This document shows positions 44,642 through 53,558 of a stretch of 64,000 nt of DNA, piece after piece. The first letter of the stretch is position 1. Every line of letters starts with the position of its first letter. The stretch lies in contig NZ_JADZAT010000014.1 in the NCBI RefSeq assembly GCF_020852455.1, forward strand, positions 62,001 through 126,000, given 5' to 3'. A program made the position numbers and the translations under genes. Under the pieces are notes generated by a model. The model worked only from the letters and a program-made list of their open reading frames with translations. It was not told the origin of the DNA and searched no databases. Origin of the DNA: Novosphingobium sp. (GTDB taxonomy: Bacteria > Pseudomonadota > Alphaproteobacteria > Sphingomonadales > Sphingomonadaceae).

Positions 44642-45379
44642 ATGAGCTCCGCCCCGCCCCTGATCTTCGCTCCTGCCCGCCGGCTTGCCGCACGGCGCCG
44701 GGCGCTGTGGCTGCAAGGCCGGGCCGGGGCCGCGCGCTATTTGGCCGAGGACATGGCCGAGGACGTGATTGAGCGACTGGGCTTCCTGCGCCACCAGCCC
44801 CGCCGGGCGCTGGTGATCGGCCTTGCTGCCGACCTCCCCAGCTGGCTGGCCGGGCAAGGCTGCGCGGTAACCCAGGTCGATCCGGCCAGCGGGTTTGAGC
44901 AGGAGCAGCCCTTCCCCGCCGGGCAGTACGATCTGGTCGCCAGCCTTGGCGTGCTCGATCAGGCCAATGACCTGCCAGGCGCGCTGATCCATATCCGCCA
45001 GGCGCTGGCCCCGGGCGGCCTAGCGATCGCCAGCTTTGTCGGGGCGGGATCGCTCCCGGCCCTGCGCGAGGCGATGCTTGCCGCCGATGGCGATCGCCCT
45101 GCCCCGCGGCTGCACCCGGCGGTCGATGTCCGGGCCGGTGGGCAGTTGCTGCAGCGCGCCGGCTGGGCGCAGCCGGTGGTTGACTGCCGCCAGTTGCAGG
45201 TGCGCTTTTCCAGCCTCTCCAGTCTGGTCAGTGACCTGCGCGCGCAGGCACTGTCGAACAGCCTGGCCCGTTCAGGTCCGCCGCTCAGCAAGACCGCTGC
45301 GGCCCGGGCCAAGGCCGAATTCGGCACCGGCCGGATCGAGACCTTCCAGATCCTGACCCTGACCGGCTGGCGGCTCTAG
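44642..45379 (+). CDS. methyltransferase-domain protein (NDUFAF5/BioC-like)
   Basis: The 245-residue product starts MSSAPPLIFAPARRLAARRR, followed by a class I methyltransferase-like fold with an unusual, degenerate motif I (ALVIGLAADLPSWLAGQG, no GxGxG) and DLVASLGVLDQANDLPGAL, resembling the NDUFAF5 (complex I assembly) family. The lack of a canonical SAM loop leaves catalytic activity doubtful. ATG at 44642; the longer open frame upstream runs through comF in antisense. Its stop overlaps the convergent ppdK by 4 bases. Confidence 0.72.
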   Translation: MSSAPPLIFAPARRLAARRRALWLQGRAGAARYLAEDMAEDVIERLGFLRHQPRRALVIGLAADLPSWLAGQGCAVTQVDPASGFEQEQPFPAGQYDLVASLGVLDQANDLPGALIHIRQALAPGGLAIASFVGAGSLPALREAMLAADGDRPAPRLHPAVDVRAGGQLLQRAGWAQPVVDCRQLQVRFSSLSSLVSDLRAQALSNSLARSGPPLSKTAAARAKAEFGTGRIETFQILTLTGWRL

Positions 45380-48039
45380 CGCAGCGCCGCCTGCGCTGCC
45401 GCGAGCCGGGCAATCGGCACGCGGTAGGGGCTGGCGCTGACGTAATCGAGCCCGACCTCTTCGCAGAATGCGATCGAAGCCGGATCGCCGCCATGTTCGC
45501 CGCAGATCCCCAGCTTGATTGCGGGGCGGGTCTTGCGCCCGCGCTCGGCTGCCAGTTCGACCAGCTGGCCGACGCCTTCGATATCGAGGCTGACGAACGG
45601 ATCGCGCGGGAAGATGCCCTTTTCGACGTAGGGGCCAAGGAACTTGGCGGCATCGTCGCGGCTGACGCCCAGCGTGGTCTGGGTCAGGTCATTGGTGCCG
45701 AAGCTGAAGAATTCGCCCACTTCGGCGATTTCCCCGGCCATCAAGGCGGCGCGCGGCAGCTCGATCATGGTGCCGACGTGATAGGCCAGCGTGCGGCCCT
45801 TTTCGGCAAAGACCTCGGCCGCCGCCTTGTCGACCACGCCCTTCAGGATTTCGAGCTCCTTGCGGGTCGCGACCAGCGGGATCATCACTTCGGGAACCGG
45901 CGCTTCGCCGCCCTGCGCGGCGACATCACAGGCCGCCTCGAACAGCGCGCGGGCCTGCATCTCGTAGATCTCGGGGAACGTGATCCCCAGACGGCAGCCG
46001 CGATGGCCCAGCATCGGGTTGAACTCGTACAGCTCGCCCGCGCGGCGCTTCAGCGTATCGACCCCGATCCCGATTGCTTCTGAAAGCTCGGCGAATTCCT
46101 CGTCGCCGTGCGGCAGGAATTCGTGGAGCGGCGGATCGAGCAGGCGGATTGTCACCGGCAGGCCGGCCATCACATCGAAGATGCCGTGGAAGTCGGCGCG
46201 CTGTTCGGGCAGCAGCTTGGCCAGCGCGGCACGGCGCCCGGCCTCGTCCTCGGCCAGGATCATCTGGCGTACTGCGGCGATCCGGGTGTTGTCGAAGAAC
46301 ATGTGCTCGGTGCGGCACAGCCCCACCCCTTCGGCGCCGAACTGGCGCGCGGTGCGGCAATCGGCCGGGGTTTCGGCATTGGTACGCACCTTCATCCGCC
46401 GGTGCCGGTCGGCCCAGCCCATCAGCACGCCGAAATCGCCGACCAGTTCGGGCTCGATCGTCGGCACGTGGCCGGCCATCACCTCGCCGGTCGAACCGTC
46501 AAGCGTGATGACATCGCCTTCCTTGAGATCACGATTGCCGATCTTGAGCGAGCGGCTGGCCAGGTCGATCGAAACCGCGCTGGCGCCTGAAACACAGGGG
46601 CGGCCCATCCCGCGCGCCACCACGGCGGCGTGGCTGGTCATCCCGCCGCGCGCGGTCAGTACGCCCTTGGCAGCGTGCATCCCGTGGATGTCTTCGGGCG
46701 AAGTCTCGACCCGGACCAGGATCACCGCCTCGCCCATCGCCGCGCGCTTTTCGGCGGTGTCGGCATCCAACGTGATGGCGCCAGAAGCCGCGCCGGGGCT
46801 GGCCGGCAAGCCGGTGGTCAGCACATCGCGCGGCGCCTCGGGATCGAGCGTGGGGTGGAGCAGCTGGTCGAGCGCCATCGGATCGACCCGCAGGATCGCG
46901 GTCGGCTCGTCGATCAGGCCCTCGCCCACCATGTCGACCGCCATCTTGAGCGCGGCCTTGGCAGTGCGCTTGCCCGAACGGGTCTGCAGCATCCACAGGT
47001 GCCCGCGTTCAACCGTGAACTCGATGTCCTGCATGTCGCGGTAGTGCTTTTCGAGCAGCTCGAACACTGCGGCCAGCTCGGCATAGGCCGCCGGCATCGC
47101 CTCTTCCATGCTCAGCGGCTTGGCCCCGGCCCGCTCGCGCGAAGCCTTGGTCAGGTATTGCGGGGTGCGGATCCCGGCGACCACATCCTCGCCCTGGGCG
47201 TTGACCAGCCATTCGCCGTAATAAGCCTTCTCGCCGGTCGCCGGATCGCGGGTGAAAGCCACCCCGGTGGCGGACGTATCGCCCATGTTGCCGAAGACCA
47301 TCGCCTGGACGTTGACCGCGGTGCCCCAGTCGCCCGGGATGTCGTTGAGCCGGCGATAGACCTTGGCCCGGTCCGAATCCCAGCTGTCAAACACCGCGCG
47401 GATCGCGCCCCACAGCTGTTCGTGGACGTCCTGCGGGAACGGGCGACCCAGCTCGGATTCGGCGATCGCTTCGTATTCCTTGACCAGCTTCTGCCAGTCT
47501 TCGGCCTGCATCTCGACGTCGGCGTAATAGCCCTGGTCTTCCTTGGCGATCTCCAGCGCGTCTTCGAACAGGTGGTGATCAAGCCCCAGCACCACGTCTG
47601 AATACATCTGGATGAAGCGGCGATAGCTGTCCCAGGCAAAACGCTCGTCGCCCGAAGAGGCGGCCAGGCCCTTTACCGTCTGATCGTTGAGACCCAGGTT
47701 GAGCACCGTGTCCATCATCCCCGGCATCGAAACCCGCGCGCCCGAACGGACCGAGACCAGCAGGGGATTGGCGACATCGCCAAAGGACTTGCCCACCGCC
47801 TGTTCGATATGCGCCAGCGCCGCAGCGACTTCGGCTTTCACGCTGTCGGAGAAGTCGCCGCCCTCGGCCAGGTAGCGCACGCACTGCTCGGTGGTGATCG
47901 TAAAGCCCGGAGGGACCGGAAGGCCAATCCCCGCCATTTCCGCCAGGTTCGCGCCCTTGCCGCCGACCACCGTCTTGTCGCGGCTGCGCGGGTCTTCGCT
48001 GCGTGCCGTGCCACCGAATGTGAATACGTATGAAGTCAT
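45376..48039 (-). CDS. ppdK: pyruvate, phosphate dikinase
   Basis: An 887-residue PPDK interconverting pyruvate, ATP and Pi with PEP, AMP and PPi. The N-terminal ATP-grasp (VVGGKGANLAEM; GARVSMPGMMDTVLNLG), the phosphohistidine domain (GGMTSHAAVVARGMGRPC, catalytic His in SHA) and the C-terminal PEP/pyruvate barrel (GLCRTEHMFF; GTNDLTQTTLG; CGEHGGDP) are all present. Length is typical. Separate transcription from glyS is likely, as 192 bases (48040-48231) lie between them. Confidence 0.97.
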   Translation of the reverse strand: MTSYVFTFGGTARSEDPRSRDKTVVGGKGANLAEMAGIGLPVPPGFTITTEQCVRYLAEGGDFSDSVKAEVAAALAHIEQAVGKSFGDVANPLLVSVRSGARVSMPGMMDTVLNLGLNDQTVKGLAASSGDERFAWDSYRRFIQMYSDVVLGLDHHLFEDALEIAKEDQGYYADVEMQAEDWQKLVKEYEAIAESELGRPFPQDVHEQLWGAIRAVFDSWDSDRAKVYRRLNDIPGDWGTAVNVQAMVFGNMGDTSATGVAFTRDPATGEKAYYGEWLVNAQGEDVVAGIRTPQYLTKASRERAGAKPLSMEEAMPAAYAELAAVFELLEKHYRDMQDIEFTVERGHLWMLQTRSGKRTAKAALKMAVDMVGEGLIDEPTAILRVDPMALDQLLHPTLDPEAPRDVLTTGLPASPGAASGAITLDADTAEKRAAMGEAVILVRVETSPEDIHGMHAAKGVLTARGGMTSHAAVVARGMGRPCVSGASAVSIDLASRSLKIGNRDLKEGDVITLDGSTGEVMAGHVPTIEPELVGDFGVLMGWADRHRRMKVRTNAETPADCRTARQFGAEGVGLCRTEHMFFDNTRIAAVRQMILAEDEAGRRAALAKLLPEQRADFHGIFDVMAGLPVTIRLLDPPLHEFLPHGDEEFAELSEAIGIGVDTLKRRAGELYEFNPMLGHRGCRLGITFPEIYEMQARALFEAACDVAAQGGEAPVPEVMIPLVATRKELEILKGVVDKAAAEVFAEKGRTLAYHVGTMIELPRAALMAGEIAEVGEFFSFGTNDLTQTTLGVSRDDAAKFLGPYVEKGIFPRDPFVSLDIEGVGQLVELAAERGRKTRPAIKLGICGEHGGDPASIAFCEEVGLDYVSASPYRVPIARLAAAQAALR

Positions 48040-48231
48040 GGAAATCCGCCAGTTCCACAGAACCGGCGAATCGCTGCCGGTGTGCTTTCGCCCCTAACCG
48101 TGACGGGACGCGGAGTCAGCCTTTTTGTGCATTGCAGCATCAATCTGCGGTGGATTGATGTCTTCCTGAACCGGTGTTTCTGGACCGGCGGAAGTTCACA
48201 AAGTTCACAGGGTGCTAAAAGCCGAAAAAAG

Positions 48232-50409
48232 TCAGCCTTCGATCCGCGAGAAATCCGCCACGCCGTGCACCGCATCGCGCAGCCGCGCGAGCAGCGAAAG
48301 GCGGTAGGCACGTTTCGCCGGATCGGCATCGTTGACGGTCACCTCGTCGAAGAACCGGTCGATCGGCCCGCGCAGACTGGCCAACGCCGCCATGGCGCCA
48401 CCAAAGTCCTCAGCCGCGACAGCCGCCGCCGCCTTTGGCCCGGCCGTGTCGAGCGCGTCGATCAGCGACTTTTCCGCAGGTTCAGCGGTGTAGGAAAGCG
48501 AAATCGCCTCCGCCGCCTCGACGCCCTCCTTCTTGAGGATATTCGCCGCGCGCTTGTAACCCGCCAGCAGGTTCGCGCCGTCGTCAGTCCCGATGAACGC
48601 CTGGAGCGCATGGACCCGCGCGAGCAGGCGGACCAGATCATCCTCGCCGCCCAGCGCGAACACCGCGTCGATCAGGTCGTGGCGAACACCGGCTTCGCGT
48701 TGCTGGACTTTGAGGCGATCGATTATGAATTCCAGCAATCCGTCTGACAAGAAAATGCCAGGCTGATTGAGATGCTGAATGGTACAAGCGAGCAGCATCT
48801 CGCTCAGACTTCCACGCAGCCCATTCTCGAGGATGAGTGAGGTTGTGCTAATTGCCGCGCGACGCAACGCAAAGGGATCTTTGGACCCCGTAGGATTAAG
48901 GCCAATCTCAAAAAACTGGACAAGGCTATCCAGCTTATCCGCCAACGACACCGCCACCGTCACCGGCGCAGTCGGCACGTCATCGCCCTGCCCGACCGGC
49001 TTGTAGTGATCGCGGATCGCATCGGCCACCGCGTCGGGCAGGCCTTCGGCGCGGGCGTAGTAGCCGCCCATCAGGCCTTGAAGTTCGGGGAATTCGCCGA
49101 CCATTTCGGTGACGAGGTCGGCCTTGCACAGGCGTGCGGCGAGTTCGGCCTGGTCGGCCAGATCCTCCCCGGCACGGGGAGGGGGACCATCCGCAGGATG
49201 GTGGAGGGGACTCACGGCTAACGCAGCGTTGGGAGGCGAGCCCCCACCACCACCGCTTCGCGGCGGTCCCCCTCCCCGTTCCGGGGAGGCTACGATCCCT
49301 TCCTCAACCAGCCAGCGCGCCAGTTTGGCCACCCGCTCGACCTTGTCGGCTACGGTGCCCAGCTTTTCGTGGAAGGTGATCCGCGAGAGCTTCTTCGCCT
49401 GATCCGCCAGACTGGTCTTGCGGTCCTGTTCCCAAAAGAACCGCGCATCGCTGAGCCGCGCGGCGAGGACCTTGCGGTTGCCATCGACAATCGCCGCGCC
49501 GCCATCGCTGGCGACGATATTGGCGGTGCAGACGAAGGCGTTGGCGAGCTTGCCCGCGCTATCGTTGCAGACAAAGTACTTCTGGTTCGTCCGCGCGGTT
49601 AGCTGGATGACTTCAGGCGGCACATCAAGATAGCTTTCATCGAACCGGCCCAGCAGCGGCACCGGCCATTCGGTCAGCCCGGCGTTCTCGATCACCAGCC
49701 CTTCGTCCTCGACCAGCGACAGCCCGGCGGCAGTCGCGGCCTTGGCGGCACCGGCGCGGACCAGATCCTGGCGTTCGGTGTGATCGACGATGACATGCGC
49801 CGCGCGCAGCTTGGCGGCGTAGTCGTCAACGCCATCGATGCTGAGTTCACCTTCGGAGTGGAAGCGGTGGCCGCGGGTCAGGCGTCCGGCCTTGATCCCG
49901 CCAACCTCACATTCGACCACCTGTCCGTCGAGCAGCGAAACGATTGCCGAGAGCGGGCGCACCCAGCGCAGGCTTTCACTCGACAGCGAGGCCGCGCCCC
50001 AGCGCTGGCTCTTGGGCCAGGGGAACGCGCGCACGATTGCCGGCACCGCTTCGGCCAGCACATCGGCCGTGGCGCGGCCCGGCTTTTCGGTGATCGCGAA
50101 CAGCACCCCGTCGCGTTCGACCAGCTGGTCTTCGCTCAGCCCGGTCTTGCGCAGGAAGCCTTCCAGCGCCTGCGGCGGCGCACCGACGCGCGGGCCCTTC
50201 ACTTCCTCGCTGACAGCGGCGGTTGCGGCGGGAAGGCCTCGCGCGATCAGCGCCAGGCGGCGCGGGGTGGACCACACGGTCAGCTCACCCACGGCAACCC
50301 CGGCGGCGTCCATTTCCTTGCGGAACAGCTTTTCCAGATCGGCGCGCGCGCCGGCCTGCATCCGCGCGGGAATCTCTTCGCAGCGCAGTTCGAGGAGGAA
50401 GTCGCTCAC
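48232..50409 (-). CDS. glyS: glycine--tRNA ligase, beta subunit (with in-frame insertion)
   Basis: The beta subunit of the alpha2beta2 glycyl-tRNA synthetase, 725 residues from a GTG at 50407-50409 that overlaps the glyQ stop (GTGA). It starts [16 protein letters not shown], typical of GlyS. Residues ~374-415 (Gly/Pro/Ser-rich, for example [17 protein letters not shown]) are an inserted repeat with no counterpart in E. coli GlyS, where the same place is a short loop before GLLSKCDL. Removing 42 residues gives about 683, the usual length. The stretch around 48720-48940 is AT-richer than the rest of the gene, possibly a recombination patch. The frame remains open throughout. Confidence 0.95.
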   Translation of the reverse strand: MSDFLLELRCEEIPARMQAGARADLEKLFRKEMDAAGVAVGELTVWSTPRRLALIARGLPAATAAVSEEVKGPRVGAPPQALEGFLRKTGLSEDQLVERDGVLFAITEKPGRATADVLAEAVPAIVRAFPWPKSQRWGAASLSSESLRWVRPLSAIVSLLDGQVVECEVGGIKAGRLTRGHRFHSEGELSIDGVDDYAAKLRAAHVIVDHTERQDLVRAGAAKAATAAGLSLVEDEGLVIENAGLTEWPVPLLGRFDESYLDVPPEVIQLTARTNQKYFVCNDSAGKLANAFVCTANIVASDGGAAIVDGNRKVLAARLSDARFFWEQDRKTSLADQAKKLSRITFHEKLGTVADKVERVAKLARWLVEEGIVASPERGGGPPRSGGGGGSPPNAALAVSPLHHPADGPPPRAGEDLADQAELAARLCKADLVTEMVGEFPELQGLMGGYYARAEGLPDAVADAIRDHYKPVGQGDDVPTAPVTVAVSLADKLDSLVQFFEIGLNPTGSKDPFALRRAAISTTSLILENGLRGSLSEMLLACTIQHLNQPGIFLSDGLLEFIIDRLKVQQREAGVRHDLIDAVFALGGEDDLVRLLARVHALQAFIGTDDGANLLAGYKRAANILKKEGVEAAEAISLSYTAEPAEKSLIDALDTAGPKAAAAVAAEDFGGAMAALASLRGPIDRFFDEVTVNDADPAKRAYRLSLLARLRDAVHGVADFSRIEG
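49164..49289. repeat. palindromic repeat inserted in frame in glyS (126 bp)
   Basis: CCTCCCCG-gca-CGGGGAGG (49164-49182) at one end and CCTCCCCG-ttc-CGGGGAGG (49271-49289) at the other. Between them GGGGGACC (49181-49188) pairs with GGTCCCCC (49265-49272), and smaller hairpins lie inside (ACCATCC-gca-GGATGGT at 49186-49202; ACCGC-ttc-GCGG near 49252-49264). 126 bp is 42 codons. The same architecture occurs at 63142-63293. Confidence 0.9.
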
Positions 50410-51329
50410 AGGCTCCACTCCGGAAATTGTTTCGCCCACTGGTCCTTGTTCTTCTCGATCCAGGCCTGCGCCGATCCCTTCGCAAGGTCGCGCACGCGGG
50501 CCATGTAGCTGGCGCGTTCCTGGACCGAGATCACCCCGCGCGCCTGCAGCAGGTTGAACAGGTGGCTGGCCTCGATCGCCTGGTCATAGGCGGCCAGCGG
50601 AATGTCGGCCTCGATACAGGCCTGGCATTCGCGTTCGGCGTTGCGGAAGCCTTCGAACAGCTGGTCGGTGTTGGCGACCTCGAAGTTGTATTTCGACATT
50701 TCCTGCTCGTTCTTCAGGAACACCTCGCCATAGCTGACCCCGGCAGAGTTGAACGCCAGGTCATAGACGTTATCGACGCCCTGGATGTACATCGCCAGGC
50801 GCTCCAGGCCGTAGGTCAGCTCGCCCGCCACCGGCTTGCAGTCAAACCCGCCCATCTGCTGGAAATAGGTGAACTGGCTGACTTCCATCCCGTCGCACCA
50901 CACTTCCCAGCCCAGCCCCCAGGCGCCCAGCGTGGGGCTTTCCCAGTCATCCTCGACAAAGCGGATGTCGTGCGCCAGTGGATCGACCCCGATCGCCAGC
51001 AGGCTGCCAAGGTAGAGCTCCTGGAAGTTTTCCGGGCTGGGCTTCATGATCACCTGGTACTGGTAATAGTGCTGCAGCCGGTTGGGATTTTCGCCATAGC
51101 GGCCGTCGGTCGGCCGGCGGCTGGGCTGGACATAGGCCGCATTCCACGGCTCGGGGCCCAGGCTGCGCAGCGTGGTGGCGGGGTGGAAGGTCCCCGCCCC
51201 GACGCGCATGTCATAGGGTTGCAGGATCAGGCAGCCCTGCGCGCTCCAGAAGTTGTGGAGCGTGAGGATCATGTCCTGGAAAGGCAGCACCGCAGTGCCC
51301 CGATCGTCCTGTGCTTGTCGAAGGGTCAT
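50406..51329 (-). CDS. glyQ: glycine--tRNA ligase, alpha subunit
   Basis: The alpha subunit (307 residues from the ATG at 51327-51329). Conserved regions: [61 protein letters not shown]. The first ~13 residues ([13 protein letters not shown]) are not GlyQ: they are encoded by a dispersed repeat. A GTG at 51288-51290 with GGGG upstream would give MLPFQDMIL, closer to E. coli GlyQ, and may be the real start. It is the first gene of the glyQS operon. Confidence 0.95.
   Translation of the reverse strand: MTLRQAQDDRGTAVLPFQDMILTLHNFWSAQGCLILQPYDMRVGAGTFHPATTLRSLGPEPWNAAYVQPSRRPTDGRYGENPNRLQHYYQYQVIMKPSPENFQELYLGSLLAIGVDPLAHDIRFVEDDWESPTLGAWGLGWEVWCDGMEVSQFTYFQQMGGFDCKPVAGELTYGLERLAMYIQGVDNVYDLAFNSAGVSYGEVFLKNEQEMSKYNFEVANTDQLFEGFRNAERECQACIEADIPLAAYDQAIEASHLFNLLQARGVISVQERASYMARVRDLAKGSAQAWIEKNKDQWAKQFPEWSL
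51304..51325. repeat. dispersed CTTCGACAAGC...CAGGACGA repeat
   Basis: The reverse strand reads CTTCGACAAGCACAGGACGA (51304-51323), one base different from the CTTCGACAAGCTCAGGACGA repeat that is very frequent in Sphingomonadales genomes. It lies within the annotated first codons of glyQ. Only one copy was found in this window. Confidence 0.65.
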
Positions 51330-51390
51330 GGGCCCGGCCTTTGGCCGAACCGGCCCGGCAAATCAACCTTCGGATAGCCGAACGAATCAC

Positions 51391-51576
51391 TTGACGATGT
51401 AAGGTTACCCTGACATTTTGTTGGGACTGCCTGACACCGACCTGACGGACTCGACCCCCGGAACGTCACGCCAGGCTGCAAAGGCCGGTCTCCGCCGGGT
51501 AAGTCGCAGATACCCGGATACCGAGCTCCAGGGGCGGAACCATGCGGTTGCATCGCGGGTTTCGCCCCTTTCTTTT
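51391..51576 (+). ncRNA. candidate small RNA or attenuated leader
   Basis: The 339-base gap before the paralogue cluster has a promoter-like pair TTGACG (51391-51396) - 17 bases - CATTTT (51414-51419), a structured stretch including CCGGGTA-N9-TACCCGG (51495-51517), and a strong terminator at 51531-51576. That predicts a ~150-base plus-strand RNA starting near 51426. It either stands alone or is the terminated leader of the operon starting at 51669. No RNA family was recognised. No coding frame of note lies here. Confidence 0.5.
51531..51576 (+). terminator. intrinsic terminator before the paralogue cluster
   Basis: GGGGCGGAACC (51531-51541) pairs with GGTTTCGCCCC (51558-51568); the loop holds ATGC-ggtt-GCAT; a TTTCTTTT tract follows. 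The T-run is only on the plus strand. Its position 93 bases before the GTG of the first cluster gene makes regulated read-through possible. Confidence 0.8.
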
Positions 51577-51668
51577 GCGTGCTGGCCTGAACGCGAATTG
51601 GCGTTACCCGCTTGCCAGATCACCAGCGGACAGGCACCACGGAAGGCAAGAGTGACGAGGCGGGGGCC

Positions 51669-52181
51669 GTGAAAGTCAATTACCGAAACTATGACGGCCT
51701 GATGGACTGGCTGTTCTATCTGAACTTGCTGTTTATCGCCGATGTCCTGATTGACCCCTTTGGTTTGCACGCCGGAATGGCCAGTGGCCCGCTCAGTGGT
51801 GTCCAGATCGCGCTTCTCTCATTCGAACTGGCACTCAAATTCAGCAGTTTCATCGCGATTTTCTGGACCGGGTTGCGCGACGAATATGCCAGCAGACTGT
51901 GGCAGATGGCCGCCACCACCTTTACAAAGATCATGCTGTTCCTGCCACTGGCCTGGATTCTGATCACGCTGGTGCTGTATCTGATCGATCAGCCGCTTTT
52001 GTCGTGGCTTCCGGACGACCCGAAAGCTTCGATCCTGGGCCAGGACAAGATCGAAACGCCGAGGGTCGGCATGCATGAATTGGATGGTATCCACTTCACG
52101 CTCGGCTTGTTGTTCAAATACGCCCCGGTGCTGTTCATCGGGCTCTACAAATGGCATCGCTGGCAGAACCGGGCCGAATAG
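51669..52181 (+). CDS. paralogous membrane protein 1 of 3 (170 aa)
   Basis: Not recognised as a named family. GTG at 51669 is used because it starts MKVNYRNYDGLMDWLFYLN, alignable with the two following paralogues; the open frame begins at 51612. Hydrophobic segments are around 14-30, 44-65, 82-106 and 146-160. The features shared with the other two are an N-terminal Tyr/Asp motif (YDGLMDW), central RDEYASRLWQMAA (about 70-82), HELDGIHF and C-terminal YKWHRW. Probable four-helix inner-membrane protein with both ends in the cytoplasm. DNA is AT-richer than the surroundings. Confidence 0.75.
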   Translation: MKVNYRNYDGLMDWLFYLNLLFIADVLIDPFGLHAGMASGPLSGVQIALLSFELALKFSSFIAIFWTGLRDEYASRLWQMAATTFTKIMLFLPLAWILITLVLYLIDQPLLSWLPDDPKASILGQDKIETPRVGMHELDGIHFTLGLLFKYAPVLFIGLYKWHRWQNRAE

Positions 52182-52253
52182 CGAAACCGGCCAAGCCCCT
52201 GCACTGTCGCAGGAGGTCGCACGCGGATTGGGTTGAATTCAGGAGAATTCCAG

Positions 52254-52787
52254 GTGTGGAAGCGGATCTACAAGCATTACAACCTGATGATCGATGTCTG
52301 CTTCTGGTTCCTGGTCTATGCGAACGGGAAGGGTCTGCTGCAGGACTTCGGCGTGTTGCCCAGCCCGTTCTATCCTGACAACTGGTGGGGCGACTCACTC
52401 TACGCAGTCCATCTGGTGCTGTTTGATGTGACATTCTTCGGCCTCTACCTGTTGCTGCTCATTCCGAAGTTTCGCGATGAGTACGCGCGCAAGCTGTGGC
52501 GCCATGCCGCATCGGCCTTCTCCTATTTCATCCTGCTGCTGCCGTTCCTGTGGGTCGCCGCCTGGACGATTGCGTCGCGGATGGGGCGCGGGGTCGTCTG
52601 GCTGCAACAAAACCCGATCGGGCGCATTGGCCATGACTTCGGGAACCTGGGCAACCGGCTGATCGATGTCGGATTTCACCAGCTGGAAGGGATCGATCTG
52701 CTGATCCACGAGATGTACGAATTCTTTCCGATTGTCTTCGCCGGGATTTACAAATGGCACCGCTGGCGCGACGGGGCCGGTCGATGA
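52254..52787 (+). CDS. paralogous membrane protein 2 of 3 (177 aa)
   Basis: GTG at 52254 follows AGGAG 8 bases earlier and gives MWKRIYKHYNLMIDVCFW; a TTG at 52233 also opens the frame but has no ribosome site. The protein shares with its neighbours YKHYNLMIDVCFW (N-terminus), FRDEYARKLWRHAA (centre), LEGID and YKWHRWRDG (C-terminus). Four hydrophobic segments. No catalytic pattern of a known family; Arg, Asp, Glu, Trp and His in the two motifs are candidates for function. Its stop overlaps the start of the third copy (ATGA). Confidence 0.8.
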   Translation: MWKRIYKHYNLMIDVCFWFLVYANGKGLLQDFGVLPSPFYPDNWWGDSLYAVHLVLFDVTFFGLYLLLLIPKFRDEYARKLWRHAASAFSYFILLLPFLWVAAWTIASRMGRGVVWLQQNPIGRIGHDFGNLGNRLIDVGFHQLEGIDLLIHEMYEFFPIVFAGIYKWHRWRDGAGR

Positions 52788-53308
52788 AACCACGCAGCAT
52801 CTTTTACCGGCACTACAACCGACTGCTAGACCTGTGCTTCTGGGCATTCGTTGTCATCAAATCGACGCTGCTGCTCCAGCGTTTGGGCTATGTGCAGCAT
52901 CCGCTGTTTGCCGCGGGCAACCCCGTGCGGTTAGTGATCGGATTTGCTTCGCTGGGTTCCTACCTGGGGCTGATCCTGCTGATGGTGGTTTGGGCCTGGC
53001 GCGATGAATATGCCGAGCGGCTGTGGAGGCAGGCGGCGCGTTCATTTGTTTTCGTCATGCTGCTTTCACCGTTCATCTGGATGGGCGGCATTTTCGTAAC
53101 CGCGAAGCTCGGCGTGGGGTTGGACGTTTTGCGAGCAAATCCGGGCACTTCGCTGGTTCCGCACTATGCGCGGTTCAGCAATCCCAGCAACAGTGTCGGG
53201 ATCATGCAATTCGAAGGCATAAACTATGCGTTAACGCAGTTACTTAACTACATTCCGTTTGTTTTTGCCCTATTGTATAAATGGCACCGCTGGCGGGACG
53301 GGGAGTGA
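52784..53308 (+). CDS. paralogous membrane protein 3 of 3 (174 aa)
   Basis: ATG at 52784 overlaps the previous stop as ATGA. Motifs in the same order as in the two other copies: YRHYNRLLDLCFW, WRDEYAERLWRQAA, FEGIN, YKWHRWRDG. About four membrane segments. Identity to copy 2 looks higher than to copy 1, which suggests duplication of 2 and 3 after 1. Function unknown. Confidence 0.8.
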   Translation: MKPRSIFYRHYNRLLDLCFWAFVVIKSTLLLQRLGYVQHPLFAAGNPVRLVIGFASLGSYLGLILLMVVWAWRDEYAERLWRQAARSFVFVMLLSPFIWMGGIFVTAKLGVGLDVLRANPGTSLVPHYARFSNPSNSVGIMQFEGINYALTQLLNYIPFVFALLYKWHRWRDGE

Positions 53309-53312
53309 TCGG

Positions 53313-53558
53313 GTGAAATTATTCAGCCGACAACTATTCTGCATATTGGGGGCGGCATCATGCGCAGCATATGCGATGATTCCGGCAACCAAGGCGCTCG
53401 TCCATTCCCTGCAACCATTGACCTTGCTCAAGGCGCCATCGAACTTCGGTTTCTATTGCCTAACCTGGATCACAGGCGTCGCTGCGTTACGGGTCCTCAT
53501 AGGCCATCGCATCGAGCTGCGTGGAATGGTCTTTTCGATGAGGCGGACCCGGCGGTGA
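53313..53558 (+). CDS. two-helix membrane protein next to XRE regulator (81 aa)
   Basis: GTG at 53313, five bases after the previous stop, gives an 81-residue protein with two membrane segments (about 6-24 and 46-63) and a basic end (SMRRTRR). It overlaps the XRE regulator start by 4 bases (GTGA). The pairing of a small 2-TM protein with a ~65-residue XRE regulator resembles the DUF2178/YgzD-type pairs known from other bacteria, but no homology can be claimed by eye. Confidence 0.7.
   Translation: MKLFSRQLFCILGAASCAAYAMIPATKALVHSLQPLTLLKAPSNFGFYCLTWITGVAALRVLIGHRIELRGMVFSMRRTRR

Noticed and set aside
48040..48231. Small gene or RNA between ppdK and glyS
   Set aside because: No open frame with a ribosome site; only short repeats (TTCACAAAGTTCACA) and weak hairpins, probably the ppdK promoter region.
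49164..49289. Frameshift or pseudogene in glyS
   Set aside because: The insertion is 126 bp (42 codons), the frame stays open, and conserved GlyS segments continue on both sides.
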